A stretch of DNA of 64,000 bases from Orobanche coerulescens (lineage: Eukaryota > Streptophyta > Magnoliopsida > Lamiales > Orobanchaceae): positions 170,056,501-170,120,500 of the forward strand of contig CM065809.1 of assembly GCA_033398695.1 (NCBI GenBank). Reading direction: 5' to 3'. The translations under genes were made by a program, and so were the position numbers. Below the pieces are notes generated by a model that was not told the DNA's origin, made no database searches, and saw nothing but the letters and a program-made list of their open reading frames with translations. Shown here piece after piece: positions 11,317-21,725 of the stretch (the first letter of the stretch is position 1; every line of letters starts with the position of its first letter).

Positions 11317-11986
11317 GGGGCGGTGACCCCTTTCGTATTTTGGGTTTTGAAAAGCGAGATTTTATAATCCTAAATTGTTTTCTATTAAAACTCCCGATGG
11401 TATTTCAAATCACTTTATAAACTATTTCCCTTGATATTTTGATAATGAAATTTTGGGAAGTCTTTACTCGAACTCTTGCCTCGGGAAGTGTTCATCTTGT
11501 TGTATTTGAATCTTTGAGGATTCCGAATTATCATTGTTCGTGGAATGTGAACTGTATGACTCGTATTTTTGCACTTGTACTTGTACTAGCAAAACAGTGG
11601 AGTTTTGCTAACCCCCGAGTATTCAGGGGTGGATGTCTATTTTTGCATTCAGGTTTTGGAGCATAACACATGGTCGGCACGAAGGATGATGAAAGATGAT
11701 CGATACTAATCACATGAGGAACCGTATATTGTTTATTGGTTCGGTTGTACTTTATTTTCCGCTGCTATATTTTTTCCCGTTGTACGGGTGTGGTTGTGTT
11801 TTGACCCCTGCGTGGGCATGAGTTGTATTTGAGTTGTATGTATTTATTGACAGACCATATCGGTCTACTGAGTCATTTTAGCCTTAAAGGCATGGTTGAG
11901 TTGTTATATGTTGTTACCAGCCTGGTAGATCCTTGAGGAAAGGTTCTACGGCGTGTAATATCCCTGAGCGGATTGGGGGTGTTACA
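11317..11986 (+). repeat. Element A 5' LTR, right part
   Basis: Continues the LTR after the B insertion and aligns with 29961-30625. Ends GGGGGTGTTACA, followed by TAAA and the PBS. Confidence 0.92.
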
Positions 11987-11990
11987 TAAA

Positions 11991-12004
11991 TGGTATCGGA
12001 GATT
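11991..12004 (+). other. Element A primer-binding site
   Basis: TGGTATCGGAGATT four bases after the LTR end; an iMet-type PBS with one change from TGGTATCAGAG. Confidence 0.85.
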
Positions 12005-12118
12005 AGGTTGAGGAAACCTAGGCTGTCGGGTCAAGTCGTGTTGTTTGAGTCTTGTTTCGTCGGATTTTATCTGACTGAGTCGTGTCGCGACGCGTAGTTT
12101 GATTTTGTTGGTCGTGAT

Positions 12119-12166
12119 TAGTATCGTGGGGCGATCATCATCTTCGTGCGACCTGTGGATGTAAGT
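12119..12166 (+). promoter_or_regulatory. Leader module with splice-donor-like GTAAGT, element A
   Basis: A GTATCGTGGGGCGATCATCATC block, then GATGTAAGT ending at 12166. Homologous in pattern to the leader modules of B and E. Candidate 5' splice site. Confidence 0.4.
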
Positions 12167-13523
12167 CTCCCTTCTTTGTGTTGTGCCTCGTGTGACACGA
12201 GCTATTTTTATGATTATTTGTTAAGTAACGGAATCCTTTTATGGATTTTCATTTCTTGATATGCGGCTATTTGACCCTCATATGTCGTTCATATGAGGAG
12301 TAGTGTTGCTGGATTATGCATGTTTGACTTTATTTCTTTTATCCGCTGCGTGAGTTCTTTTGAAATGGCTTTCGGTATTTTACCGACTGAGTTTTATTTC
12401 AAAAACCAATTCCATTAATCGAGTTTTTGGCATCATGGCCTTGATCATTTTGGCGAAACTCTTATGACGGTATTTAGTATTTTGTAAATGGCTTTGTGAG
12501 TTTTTGAAATATTACCGTTATTGACCTTTTTGGCGTTTTTGTAAATGGTTTTTATCCTGGTGGGTTCCGGCACGGGACCCACGGCGCTATAATGTTCCGT
12601 ATAATTACCCGAAATTTTTGGGCATTCTAGCCCATTGAATTATCTTTAAAAACCTTGAGTATCTTAGAAAAATAAATTTCGAGACGTACTTTTCAAATGA
12701 GTTATTTTCTTATGGTACATCCAAGGTGCCACAATATATTTCAAAAAATTTCTACCTCGAGGACCAAAATGTTTGAGATATTTTCAATGTTTAGAAACAC
12801 TTTTATTTAGACCCGAGGGTCGAATATTCTGAAAGTTTCCACTAAGAGAAAGTGTCCTCATTTTTATCAAATGCGAAAGGGTTCTCCAAAGTCTCGATAA
12901 CAATGTTTCACGTTTGTACTTTTTGAAAGGTGATACTCAAGATCAACCGGTGTTCTTCTAAATTATTTTCAAAATGAGGTTTTCGTTTTTAAAACCTATC
13001 CATTCCCGTTTGAGGGCTGGGTATGTATGTGTGATGTTCGCGTTGTCATTTTGATGTTTGCTCCTGAGTATGATCGAATTGGCGGTGTGAGCGTTGAGTC
13101 GTTTTCCACACATCTGTTGTGGTAGCCCCCTGTGAGAGGCGGGATGTTGGTGTTGAATGTTGTCGCCTCGTGGTGATTTTTTTTTTTCAAAGTTGCGCAT
13201 GTGCGAGCTGTTAGAGCTTGGTTTGGTATGACCGTGTGCATCGGTGATGGTTCCGTTATGTGTCGGTTGTTTAATGTCTTGTTACCTTGCTCCCGTTTTT
13301 GTGAATTTCGTGGACGAGGTCGGAGGTAATACCCGTACTATTTTGACTTCTGTATTTTCTCTTTCTCCAGTCTATCGATTCGCTCATGTTCGTTGATACT
13401 TTATGAACTTGGTCTGTATTTCGGTTTCATCGTCCGATCGAACTATGATCTTGTTGTGGGTCGATCTGGTTATTGCTGTGACTTTTTCGGGTTCGGTTCG
13501 ATTCTTGTGAACCTTGTTCGGGA

Positions 13524-13528
13524 GCGAC
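13524..13528. repeat. Target site duplication of element C (left)
   Basis: GCGAC before TGTTGGAAAG; repeated at 26838-26842. Confidence 0.95.
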
Positions 13529-15029
13529 TGTTGGAAAGTAAAACGCAGCGGAAGCGAAGTTTGGGAAAGTTGATAATAGCGTTTTACGCATCTACGAGCA
13601 TTAGATCTATTTAGGCATGCTAATTAATTAATTACTAAGACTAACAGGCAATTTAAATATTATTTATTATTTATTAATTAAATATGTTGATTAATTAAAA
13701 TATCCTAATCTAGATCCAAGATCATAGGATATTACCTTTTGAAGCGCGTTGGTTACTTCCTTCTTGACCGCCTTGTATTTCTACCTTCAGATCTTCTAGA
13801 GTATGATCCGCCTTGAACCGGACGTTGTGTGGGCAACGAGCTACCGGATCTTGCTTGGACACCTATGGGATCGGCCGAATCTACCTTGATATGTGATCAC
13901 TGTATTTTTCTTTGCTTTCTAGTATTTTATGAACACTCTTAGCAAATTGATTGTGTTATCTAAATTGTAGAATCAAAGACACAAGTCTAGATCTACAATT
14001 AAACACAAGAGGAAAAAATTAATCACACAATCTCACAAACATGTGCAAAAATCGGCCAACACCCCATAATGTCCTATTTATAGGCTCTTGGACTACTACT
14101 AGGGATCTAAAGGAGGATTATGGAAGGACTCCTAATTAATTCATCTTACCTTATTAGGACTCTTCCTAATATATGATGAATTAATTAATATCAACTTAGT
14201 CCACTAAAAAGTTTGATATTGCACTTCCTACCAAAATCCCAAATTACGAAATTGGGCTCCTTATTAAATATATTATTTCCCGTGTTAAAGATATTGAATG
14301 TACATTAATTAATTATAAGCTACTGACAACTATAATTAATTAATATCTTATCCAAGAGTAGTACCACTCGAACCTTATTATTATATCGGAATTAAATCCA
14401 CCTGCAGGGTTTAATATAATAATCATTATCGAGTTCCTCAAGGGGACATCATCAACTCGCACGAGTCGGGATACGATTTCTAGTAATAATAATAATTGTC
14501 GTATAAACAATATTATTGCCCAAGATACGAGGCTTATTGAGTCGATCATTTTGACTCTCACCTATGGTAAATCAAAGCAATAATTATTATAAATACACAA
14601 TTAAATATTATATACTTAGAATTAAGAAATAATAATTATCCGAGATTTATGTTCTTCTTACAGTCAGTGCAGAAGACACTATCTCACCTCGATCCTGTTC
14701 AACGTATGCAAATACGCTAATGTATGCTAATAGTCAAGACCAACTATTCTCAAGCATACACTACAACCCTTTATATAATTTATCTAATAATTATATAGGT
14801 TGTGAACTATTATATTATTTTATAAGGCACCAATAATGTGATCTTCCGTGTGACACCAACACACCACATTATCTACAATATAAAATAATTAGACATTTCA
14901 TTTGCATAACCATAACGTGAATTAATATGCAAAACATGTGATTAAATATAATTAATATCCTCATAGGTAGTAAATGGGAAATTAGGTAATACAAGCATAA
15001 AGTATGCTTTGCAGTATACAATCCTAACA
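13529..15029 (-). repeat. Element C 3' LTR
   Basis: 1501 bp, TGTTGGAAAG...CCTAACA on the + strand. TATA box CTATAAATAG on the minus strand at 14074-14083. Unlike the gypsy LTRs here it has no GC palindromes upstream of the TATA box. AT-rich, with TTAATTAA repeats. Confidence 0.93.
14074..14083 (-). promoter_or_regulatory. TATA box, element C 3' LTR
   Basis: CTATAAATAG on the minus strand; conserved in the 5' LTR at 25885-25894. Confidence 0.65.
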
Positions 15030-15113
15030 ATCTCCCACTTATACTCAAAGCATGCTTTTAAGTATACTACTCTATTACATAGTCTCTCATTTCTCCCACT
15101 TATACTCAAAGCA
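15030..15113 (-). repeat. Element C polypurine tract, duplicated
   Basis: An identical 22-bp stretch ending AAGTGGGAGA on the minus strand occurs at 15031-15052, abutting the LTR, and at 15092-15113, overlapping the pol stop codon. Either copy could prime plus-strand synthesis; only the LTR-adjacent one fits the LTR end seen. Confidence 0.8.
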
Positions 15114-16660
15114 ATGCTGCCATACACCGTAATCCCATTCCTTCCATGTGCCTTTTAAAAACTTTTGAAGGTAGGCCTTTCGTGAAAGGGTCAGCAAGAT
15201 TATCTTCCGATGCAACCCTGGCTACAACTACGTCTCCTTCCTTTACGAAGTGTCGTATGATGTGGTACTTGCGGTTGATATGTTTACTTGCCTGATGGGC
15301 TCGTGGTTCCCTCGAATTTGCGACTGCACCAGTATTATCACAATAAAGTGTAATACCCTCTGGCAAATTGGGAATCACATCTAAGTCCTGCAGGAAGTAC
15401 TTGAGCCACACCGCCTCCTTGCCGCCTCGAGGCCGCCACGTACTCGGCTTCCATGGTAGAGTCCGAGATGCATTGCTTCACACTCCTCCAACTAATGGCT
15501 CCACCTCCCAAAGCTAAACACATAACCCGAAGTAGACTTGGACTTTTCTTTGTCCGATGAAAATCTGAGTCGTGTAACCCACCGAAAATGTGTCGTCGAT
15601 TGATATACAAGCATGTACTCCCTAGTCCTTCTCAGGTACTTGAGTATGTGCTTGACAGCAATCCAGTGTCCTGGTCCTGGGTTTGACTGATATCTAGCAG
15701 CCATGCCCACGGCATGACAGATATCTGGTCTAGTGCAAAGCATAACATACATGAGACTTCCCACAGGTTCTTAGATAGTTGAATTCCATGTCTGTAAGGT
15801 AGAAAACCTTTCTTGGAATTCTCCATGCTAAACCGCTTCAACACTGTATCGATATAGGATGCCTGGGATAAGCACAACATCCTTTTCTTCCGATCACGAA
15901 AGATCCTGATTCCAAGGATGTGTCCTGCTTCTCCTAGATCCTTCATATCGAACTGCTCAGATAGCCATACCCGTACGTCCGACAATTCCTTCATGTTGTT
16001 TCCAATCAGAAGGATATCGTCTACATACAGTACAAGAAACACCAACACGTTTCCATCGCATTTCTTATACACACAACTCTCACTCGGACATTGGACGAAT
16101 CCATATGACTGGACAACTTCGTCAAAACGAGTGTTCCAAGATCTAGATGCTTGCTTAAGTCCATAAATGGATTTCTTAAGTTTGCACACCAAGTGCTTTT
16201 CTCCTTTAGCAATGAATCCCTCTGCTTGGCGCATATAGATTTCCTTGTCTAGACTCCCATTCAAGAATGCAGTCTTGACATCCATCTGCCAAATCTCCAG
16301 ATCCAAATGCGCAGCTATAGCTAAAAGAATCCGGATTGACTTAAGCATGGCTACCGGCGAAAAGGTTTCATCATAATCGATACCCTCTTTCTGAGTGTAA
16401 CCTTTTGCAACAAGCCTCGCTTTGAAGGTTTCAACCTTCCCGTCACGTCCTTTCTTTCGCTTGTAGACCCATTTACTCCCAATGTCTTGTACACCATCAG
16501 GTAGCTCTACTAGCTCCCACACTTGATTGGAATCCATAGATCCCATTTCTGATTCCATTGCTTCTTGCCAGGAGTCAGCATCTTTATGTTGGATTGCCTC
16601 CTTATAGGTCCAGGGAACTGATTCATCTTCGTCTGGGATTGAGTCCGAAGACTTTACCAT
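15106..16660 (-). pseudogene. Copia reverse transcriptase-RNase H (element C)
   Basis: The reading frame from 16660 carries the copia RT domain: the WVYKRK and ARLVAKGYTQ region, DVKTAFLNG, YGLKQASR and the catalytic YVDD at 16016-16027. RNase H follows: TRPDICHAVG, the DKEKSKSTSGYVF region and, in another frame, the CDNTGAVAN and HIIRHFVKEGDV motifs, ending at 15106. At least two frameshifts (near 15770-15790 and 15380-15500) break it. It is joined to integrase upstream by a one-base frameshift near 16700, so integrase-RT-RNase H was one polyprotein as in other copia elements. Frame breaks may be partly sequencing artefacts. Confidence 0.88.
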
Positions 16661-16662
16661 GC

Positions 16663-17805
16663 CTATGAATCGTTCGGGCTGACGAACAACCCTCCACTAC
16701 GACGAGGCAAATCCTGAGTTGGTGTAAAAGTTTCAGAATCGATACGTGGTGCAGTGTTAGTTGGCGCTTGTACGATTGGTATAGTCGGAGTCTCGCCCCT
16801 CAGCTCTTCCAGAATTATTTCGCTCATGGGTTTGTGACTAATCATATAATCCTCTTCCAGAAATCGGGCATTGGTGCTAAAAATGACCTTCTGATCCTGG
16901 GGACTATAGAACAAGCCACCCTTCGTTCCCTTAGGGTATCCCACAAACACTCGTACTTCTGTACAAGATGCCAACTTATCAGCTTCCTTATTCAGCACAT
17001 GTGCTGGAGTACCCCAAATCCGAACATGTCCTAGACTGGGCTTACGCCCACTCCACGCCTTACGGGTGTTTTGAATCGATTTCAAGGCACCGGAGTTTAG
17101 AATGTACGCCGCTGTTTCTAAGGCGTATCCCCAAAACGAAATAGGTAAGTCTGAATAACTCATCATTGATCTAACCATTTCTAAAAGAGTCCTATTCCTT
17201 CTTTCAGCCATACCATTTTGTTGTGGAGTTCCCGGCGCGGTGAGCTGGGACGAAATCCCCTCATTCGCCAAGAAATCCAAAAACTCTCCACTAAGGTATT
17301 CGCCACCACGATTAGATCGTAGTGACTTGATACTCTTCCCATGACGCTTCTCCGTTTCAGTCTTGAAGTCTCTGAACTTGTCAAAGGCTTCAGACTTACG
17401 TCGCATCAAATAGATGTATCCATATCTCGAATAATCATCTATAAACGTGATGAAGTATTCAAAACCACCCCTAGCCTGGATATTTATTGGACCACATACA
17501 TCCGTATGAACCAATTCTAACACATCCTGAGCACGGTTTCCCTTGGTTTTAAAAACCCTTTTGGTCATCTTACCTTCCAGACAGGATTCACAAATTGGAA
17601 ATGACTCAACTTGGAGATCATCCAATGGGCCATCATCTACCAATCTTTGAATCCTTCTAAGGTTTACATGTCCCAACCTTAAATGCCACAGATATGTTTG
17701 GTTTATGCTTGAAGGTTCTTTTCTCTTTTTAGGTTTAGACAATGAGTTAAGTGATTTATGCATAGGAGTTTGTGCAGTATTAACGATATATAGTCCATCA
17801 TTAAA
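16663..17805 (-). pseudogene. Copia GAG-pre-integrase and integrase (element C)
   Basis: Starts just after the D insertion. Recognisable: pre-integrase zinc region (HLRLGHVN ... CESCLEGK), integrase core with first acidic residue in HTDVCGP, second at SLRSNRGGEYLS and third in QNGMAERRNRTL. The second catalytic Asp is Asn here (codon at 17311-17313). On the + strand this is C to T in a CAG context, as expected for deamination at a CHG-methylated site. A one-base loss near 16700 shifts the frame into a stop at 16663. The N-terminal part of the polyprotein lies across D at 22783-23116. Confidence 0.88.
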
Positions 17806-17810
17806 AGTAC
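17806..17810. repeat. Target site duplication of element D (left)
   Basis: AGTAC before TGTTGTGGGA; repeated at 22778-22782. Confidence 0.95.
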
Positions 17811-17996
17811 TGTTGTGGGAAAATCCCTCACAATATGCCGCAAGTGCACGGTGTCAACAAGTAATAAAGTGATAAGTAAAGTATCGTTCCCTCGAGGACT
17901 GATTTCACAAAGTACCAAAATGTAGTCAACTCGTAATTTTATTTGAAGAACAATTAAATAGAGTTTATATCTAAACTAATTGCAGAAAGTAAATAA

Positions 17997-18042
17997 TAGT
18001 ACTAATAATAATAACAATAATAATAATAATAATAATAATAAG
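17997..18042. repeat. (TAA)n microsatellite in D LTR
   Basis: Trinucleotide run, shorter in the other LTR (about 21687-21725). Confidence 0.8.
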
Positions 18043-18640
18043 GGGTAGGATTATGATTTTCACCTCAAACAATCGGGAATGATATTTATTCGATTCAATT
18101 CACTTTCATTCAATTGATTGTAAGCCAGGAATTCCTAAATTATTCTAAAGCCTTTCCCAAGGTCGATAGAAAGAATTATTAACTCGATATATCCCTATTC
18201 GAATTAGATAATTAATAGCTAAAACAGTTCAAGAATTCCCACAATAACAGGCTTCACAATTCGCATGAGTATATCCCTATCTCACGAAAATTATGATTCG
18301 TCTAACAAGAACTATGCCTAAATTTCATCTCCCGAATCCATAAAGACATTCAAAACAAATTAATCATTCGAAAATTAAAAAGAATTAAGAACAAGAAGAA
18401 GAATCCAATTCAATAGAATAACGAGTAAATCGAAATAATAATAAATAATCAAACCGTCATGAAATTGGCTACAATCAAAATCCTACTCGAATAGATCTAA
18501 AAACTAAGATGCAGAAAAACCGTAGGGATCCGTGGTCTTGTCGTCGCCCACAAATCTCCTCCTTGTGTTCTTCGCCCTAGCTATTGATCCACCTCCGAAT
18601 TCCTCCTGATCGATCCCCTTCTTCTTCAGCCCTATGATGC

Positions 18641-18650
18641 TTATTTATAG
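18641..18650 (-). promoter_or_regulatory. TATA box, element D 3' LTR
   Basis: CTATAAATAA on the minus strand, downstream of the palindrome array in element orientation. The 5' LTR copy is at 22336-22345. Confidence 0.65.
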
Positions 18651-18745
18651 TCGTCCTCAGCCTCCAAAACGCGTCCGTGTGATTAGGTCGAGAACAGGCT
18701 CCAAAACGGCCCAAACCCGCGCGGAGTACACCAAAACCGCCCCGT

Positions 18746-18924
18746 GTGCCGCGGCTCACTTAATCTGTGCCGCGGCACACGGCACTCAGTGGGATGCCTG
18801 GACGCTGTTTATTTCTTCTGTGCCGCGGCTCACTAAATACATGCCGCGGCCTGCAGTCTGATTTACTCGGCACTCTGCTAGTCTCCTGCGTGTGCCGCGG
18901 CTCGGACATGGGTGCCGCGGCTCA
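18746..18924 (-). promoter_or_regulatory. U3 array of GCCGCGGC palindromes, element D 3' LTR
   Basis: Six copies of RTGCCGCGGC(A/T)C-type units in 180 bp, about 95 bp upstream of the TATA box in element orientation. The same core occurs in the unrelated LTR of A. The 5' LTR copy of the array is at 22441-22619. Confidence 0.75.
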
Positions 18925-19089
18925 TGACCAAAAGCTTCTTTTTACTTTGTTTTTAAATCGTTTCGGCTTCCGGACTCCGATTTCCTGCAAAACATATAAA
19001 AATAATGCATTAAAAGCTCATTTATGCTGATTTAGGCTCAAGATGGATATAAATTAATGATATAAAAGCGCATAAAAATACGCCTAACA

Positions 19090-19106
19090 AATACCCCCAA
19101 ACTTGA
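19090..19106 (-). other. Element D polypurine tract
   Basis: AAGTTTGGGGGTATT on the minus strand directly before the 3' LTR start TGTTAGG, preceded by a GAGGACAAGC block. The H counterpart is at 48850-48860. Confidence 0.8.
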
Positions 19107-19564
19107 GCTTTTGCTTGTCCTCAAGCAAAAATTATCAATTTTAGACAAAATGTATCGTGACTATTCATGCAAGTCCATAGTGCTCAACTTAATCAATACT
19201 ACCCTGAAAATCTCGAAGAATAGTACAAGTATCGTAATAGCGAGTCACATCCAGGACACTGATTCCACTAAGTAACAAATTTCAGTCCTAATCAATCGTT
19301 CATGAAGAAAATCAAGCTCAAAGATTAACAAGCGTGAATTTAATCAACCGCCAATATGAAGGGTTAAAAATAAACAAGCTAATACGCCCAATCTCACAGT
19401 CTAGTGGCAAAAATTTCAAGAGTTTCATAAACAAAATAACCTTCGGACAGTATTCCCTTATATATGCTCAATAAGATGATTCGAGTTGACCACTAGGTTC
19501 GGATCTCGGAATGTTTCATCGGGATAATCCTAGGGTGGAATTTCCATTCTCGTGTATTGGGGGA

Positions 19565-19846
19565 ACCGTTTGACGTAAAAGACACTCATGGGGCACATGG
19601 ATGCTTCTAGTTACTAAGTTCCCTTCCACAGCGGAGAAACAACTCGAATAGCTATTCCCGCATGTCAAGGTTGCTGTTTTACGCGAGGGTAAACAACGGG
19701 TCACGTGAATACCCCCGGTTACTAGGCTTCCCATCATCGGTAATGCGATATTTCTAAATTATTCATCTATTCAGGGTCGTCGTTTTACGCGAGAGTAAAC
19801 AACGGGTCACGTGAATACCCCCGGTTACTAGATTTCCCATCATAGA
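19565..19846 (-). repeat. Three hairpin-motif repeats in D
   Basis: Copies near 19565-19625 (degenerate), 19676-19735 and 19788-19846. On the minus strand each good copy reads GTAACCGGGGGTATTCACGT, then GACCCG and GTTTAC. CGGG/CCCG and GTAA/TTTAC can pair. Two related copies are in H2 (49398-49450, 49498-49556). Confidence 0.7.
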
Positions 19847-20373
19847 ACACTAATATCTCGACTTTTTCTTGGGAAAAACTGTCCGACTCTAAACTCAATC
19901 CAAGTGCCAACAAGACTCATATTACTGGACGACTAGCTACGCGAAAAGTTTAACCAAACGTATAAACGGTGATTTGAAAACACGTATGCCTCCTTTATTA
20001 TCTGCTAAAATTTCTACAAAAACGATAAAATTTCGGACCTAAATGAATACTCAACAGAAACAGATATCGCTGACTACAACTCGACCAAGAGTCTACCGTT
20101 TCTTCCAAGAGACATCAGTATCGTAACATCAGTTTTACACACAAGGAAGCACGAAAAATTCACGAAAAGTAACGCACTAATGAAATCACAATTTATAACC
20201 AAGAAAAATTAAGAAATTAACGCATGCTTCAATCTATTCCACTACACATACATTCATTAACAATAAAACTCATGTGAAAATAAAAGAGATAAGGAAAAGT
20301 GAAACTTATTCCAAATGTCTTCTTGAAAGCCAACACATGTCTGAGTGGAATCGTCTGCCCAACATCACGTGGG

Positions 20374-20385
20374 ACCCCAAACTTA
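20374..20385 (-). other. Second polypurine-like tract in D
   Basis: TTAAGTTTGGGG on the minus strand, about 1.28 kb upstream of the LTR-adjacent tract. H2 has a similar second tract at 50187-50197. Possible internal plus-strand priming site. Confidence 0.45.
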
Positions 20386-20586
20386 ATCTCTAGTCATGAA
20401 ATAACAATAGACATTAAATCAAGAAAGACTAGAATATGAAGAATAATAACTCATTTGGGGTTAAAAAATTATATTAGAGAAATGAGGGCCAACAAGAATA
20501 CACGAATCCAAACGAAATAACAAAACAAAGAAAAATTATAAACGAAAAATCAAATAAAAACAACTATCTAGAAAGCAAGTAAAAAT

Positions 20587-20604
20587 GATGGGTTGCCTCC
20601 CATC
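20587..20604 (-). other. Post-ORF hairpin in D
   Basis: GATGGG / CCCATC stem with a six-base loop. The H elements have ATTGGG / CCCAAT with a similar loop just after pol, so the stem covaries. Confidence 0.65.
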
Positions 20605-20648
20605 AAGCGCTCTATTTTACGTCTTGAGTACGACGTGGCAAAAAGAGT

Positions 20649-21386
20649 TTAACGTGGCTTCTTTCTAGGGAGATTGCCAAATGCCCCCTTCTTGCAATCA
20701 ATAAGCCTCTTATTCCATAAGGGAGGCTTTGGCTCATGTCCGGTTGCCAAAAATAATGAATAAGAATAATTATGCGGACAACCAAAAAATGATGGAAGGA
20801 TATAATAATGATAAGGCGTGAAAAAATAAGCAGAGTTCGAATGGGCAAATAATAAAGAATTATCATGCACGACCTCATTAGAACTCGAAGAATCAGCCTC
20901 GACAAAATCACGAGTAATGGGGTCAATCTCTCCCATTATGGATTTAGGAAAAATTATGCGTGGCACCGTTAATAAAATTTTTGGCACATAAGTGTTCACC
21001 TTATTAGTCGAAGTTTGATGACAATTTAATGGAATTACGTTGGAAACATCATCAATGGTAACTTCTTCTACAGGCTCATCACACTTTATGTTATTATCAG
21101 GTGCTGGGGGATCGACCCTAAAACCCAACATGTCGTTCTTCTCAACCTCCCCCTCAACTTCACTACTAAATATATGAGCTGGAAAATAACTGTAGTGAAC
21201 TTCAAGACCACGACGTGCACATTCTAGCTCAAAAAGGGTACTATCAGGATTTTTAAGAGTGTCTACACATTGTTCAAGCATGGTCTTTTGTTTCGGGGGA
21301 GGGGGCTGACTGACCCTATTTGGCAAATTATTAAGAACATCGAAATTTATGAAATGCCATGGGCCACGATACTCAAAGGAAAACAT
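20649..21386 (-). CDS. Unknown 245-aa ORF of element D
   Basis: The only substantial sense ORF of D. It starts about 90 bp after the PBS, where gag would start. I do not recognise a domain. The N-terminus (MFSFEYRGPWHFINF) is aromatic; the middle is acidic with many Val-Glu pairs; a Ser-rich stretch is followed by an aromatic segment (YFFTPYHYYILPSFFGC) and a basic C-terminus (NLPRKKPR). No zinc knuckle, protease DSG/DLG or RT motif is visible. A role as a gag-like or accessory protein is only a guess. The position argues for real coding capacity, but the ORF exists in a single copy here, so conservation cannot be tested. Confidence 0.5.
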   Translation of the reverse strand: MFSFEYRGPWHFINFDVLNNLPNRVSQPPPPKQKTMLEQCVDTLKNPDSTLFELECARRGLEVHYSYFPAHIFSSEVEGEVEKNDMLGFRVDPPAPDNNIKCDEPVEEVTIDDVSNVIPLNCHQTSTNKVNTYVPKILLTVPRIIFPKSIMGEIDPITRDFVEADSSSSNEVVHDNSLLFAHSNSAYFFTPYHYYILPSFFGCPHNYSYSLFLATGHEPKPPLWNKRLIDCKKGAFGNLPRKKPR

Positions 21387-21476
21387 AATGAAGAAATAAA
21401 AATATAGAGACCAAAAAAAAGAAAAACTTCAAATTAAAATTAGAGTCGCTTGGTATTGATATTAGCGAAAAATCAG

Positions 21477-21494
21477 TCCCCGGCAACGGCGCCA
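21477..21494 (-). other. Element D primer-binding site (tRNA-Asp type)
   Basis: TGGCGCCGTTGCCGGGGA on the minus strand, 6 bp inside the 5' LTR. It is complementary to the 3' end of plant tRNA-Asp, as in Athila-lineage elements. Confidence 0.9.
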
Positions 21495-21500
21495 AAAACT

Positions 21501-21692
21501 TGTTGTGGGAAAATCCCTCACAATATGCCGCAAGTGCACGGTGTCAACAAGTAATAAAGTGATAAGTAAAGTATCGTTCCCTCGAGGACTGATTTCACTA
21601 AGTACCAAAATGTAGTCAACTCGTAATTTTATTTGAAGAACAATTAAATAGAGTTTATATCTAAACTAATTGCAGAAAGTAAATAATAGTAC

Positions 21693-21725
<33 letters not shown>

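Larger units (their letters stand above)
11987..13528 (+). other. Element A internal region, left part, non-coding
   Basis: Begins with the spacer and PBS, followed by a leader module (12119-12166) ending in GTAAGT. A segment near 12560-12600 resembles the U5 end of related LTRs (GGGACCCACGGCGCTATAAT). I see no gag or pol motif. ORFs such as 13393-13614 run across the C junction and are not real. Confidence 0.7.
17811..19089 (-). repeat. Element D 3' LTR
   Basis: TGTTGTGGGA...GCCTAACA on the + strand. It contains a (TAA)n tract at about 17997-18042, a TATA box on the minus strand at 18641-18650 and a GTGCCGCGGCAC/GTGCCGCGGCTC array at 18746-18924. Confidence 0.93.
19107..20586 (-). other. 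Element D 3' non-coding region
   Basis: About 1.5 kb between the ORF-distal hairpin and the 3' LTR. It carries three copies of a hairpin motif (19565-19846) and a second purine tract (20374-20385). No coding sequence is seen. Confidence 0.65.

Noticed and set aside
18577..18759. 60-codon ORF repeated exactly at 22272-22454
   Set aside because: Identical because it lies in the two D LTRs, across the TATA box; no coding evidence.
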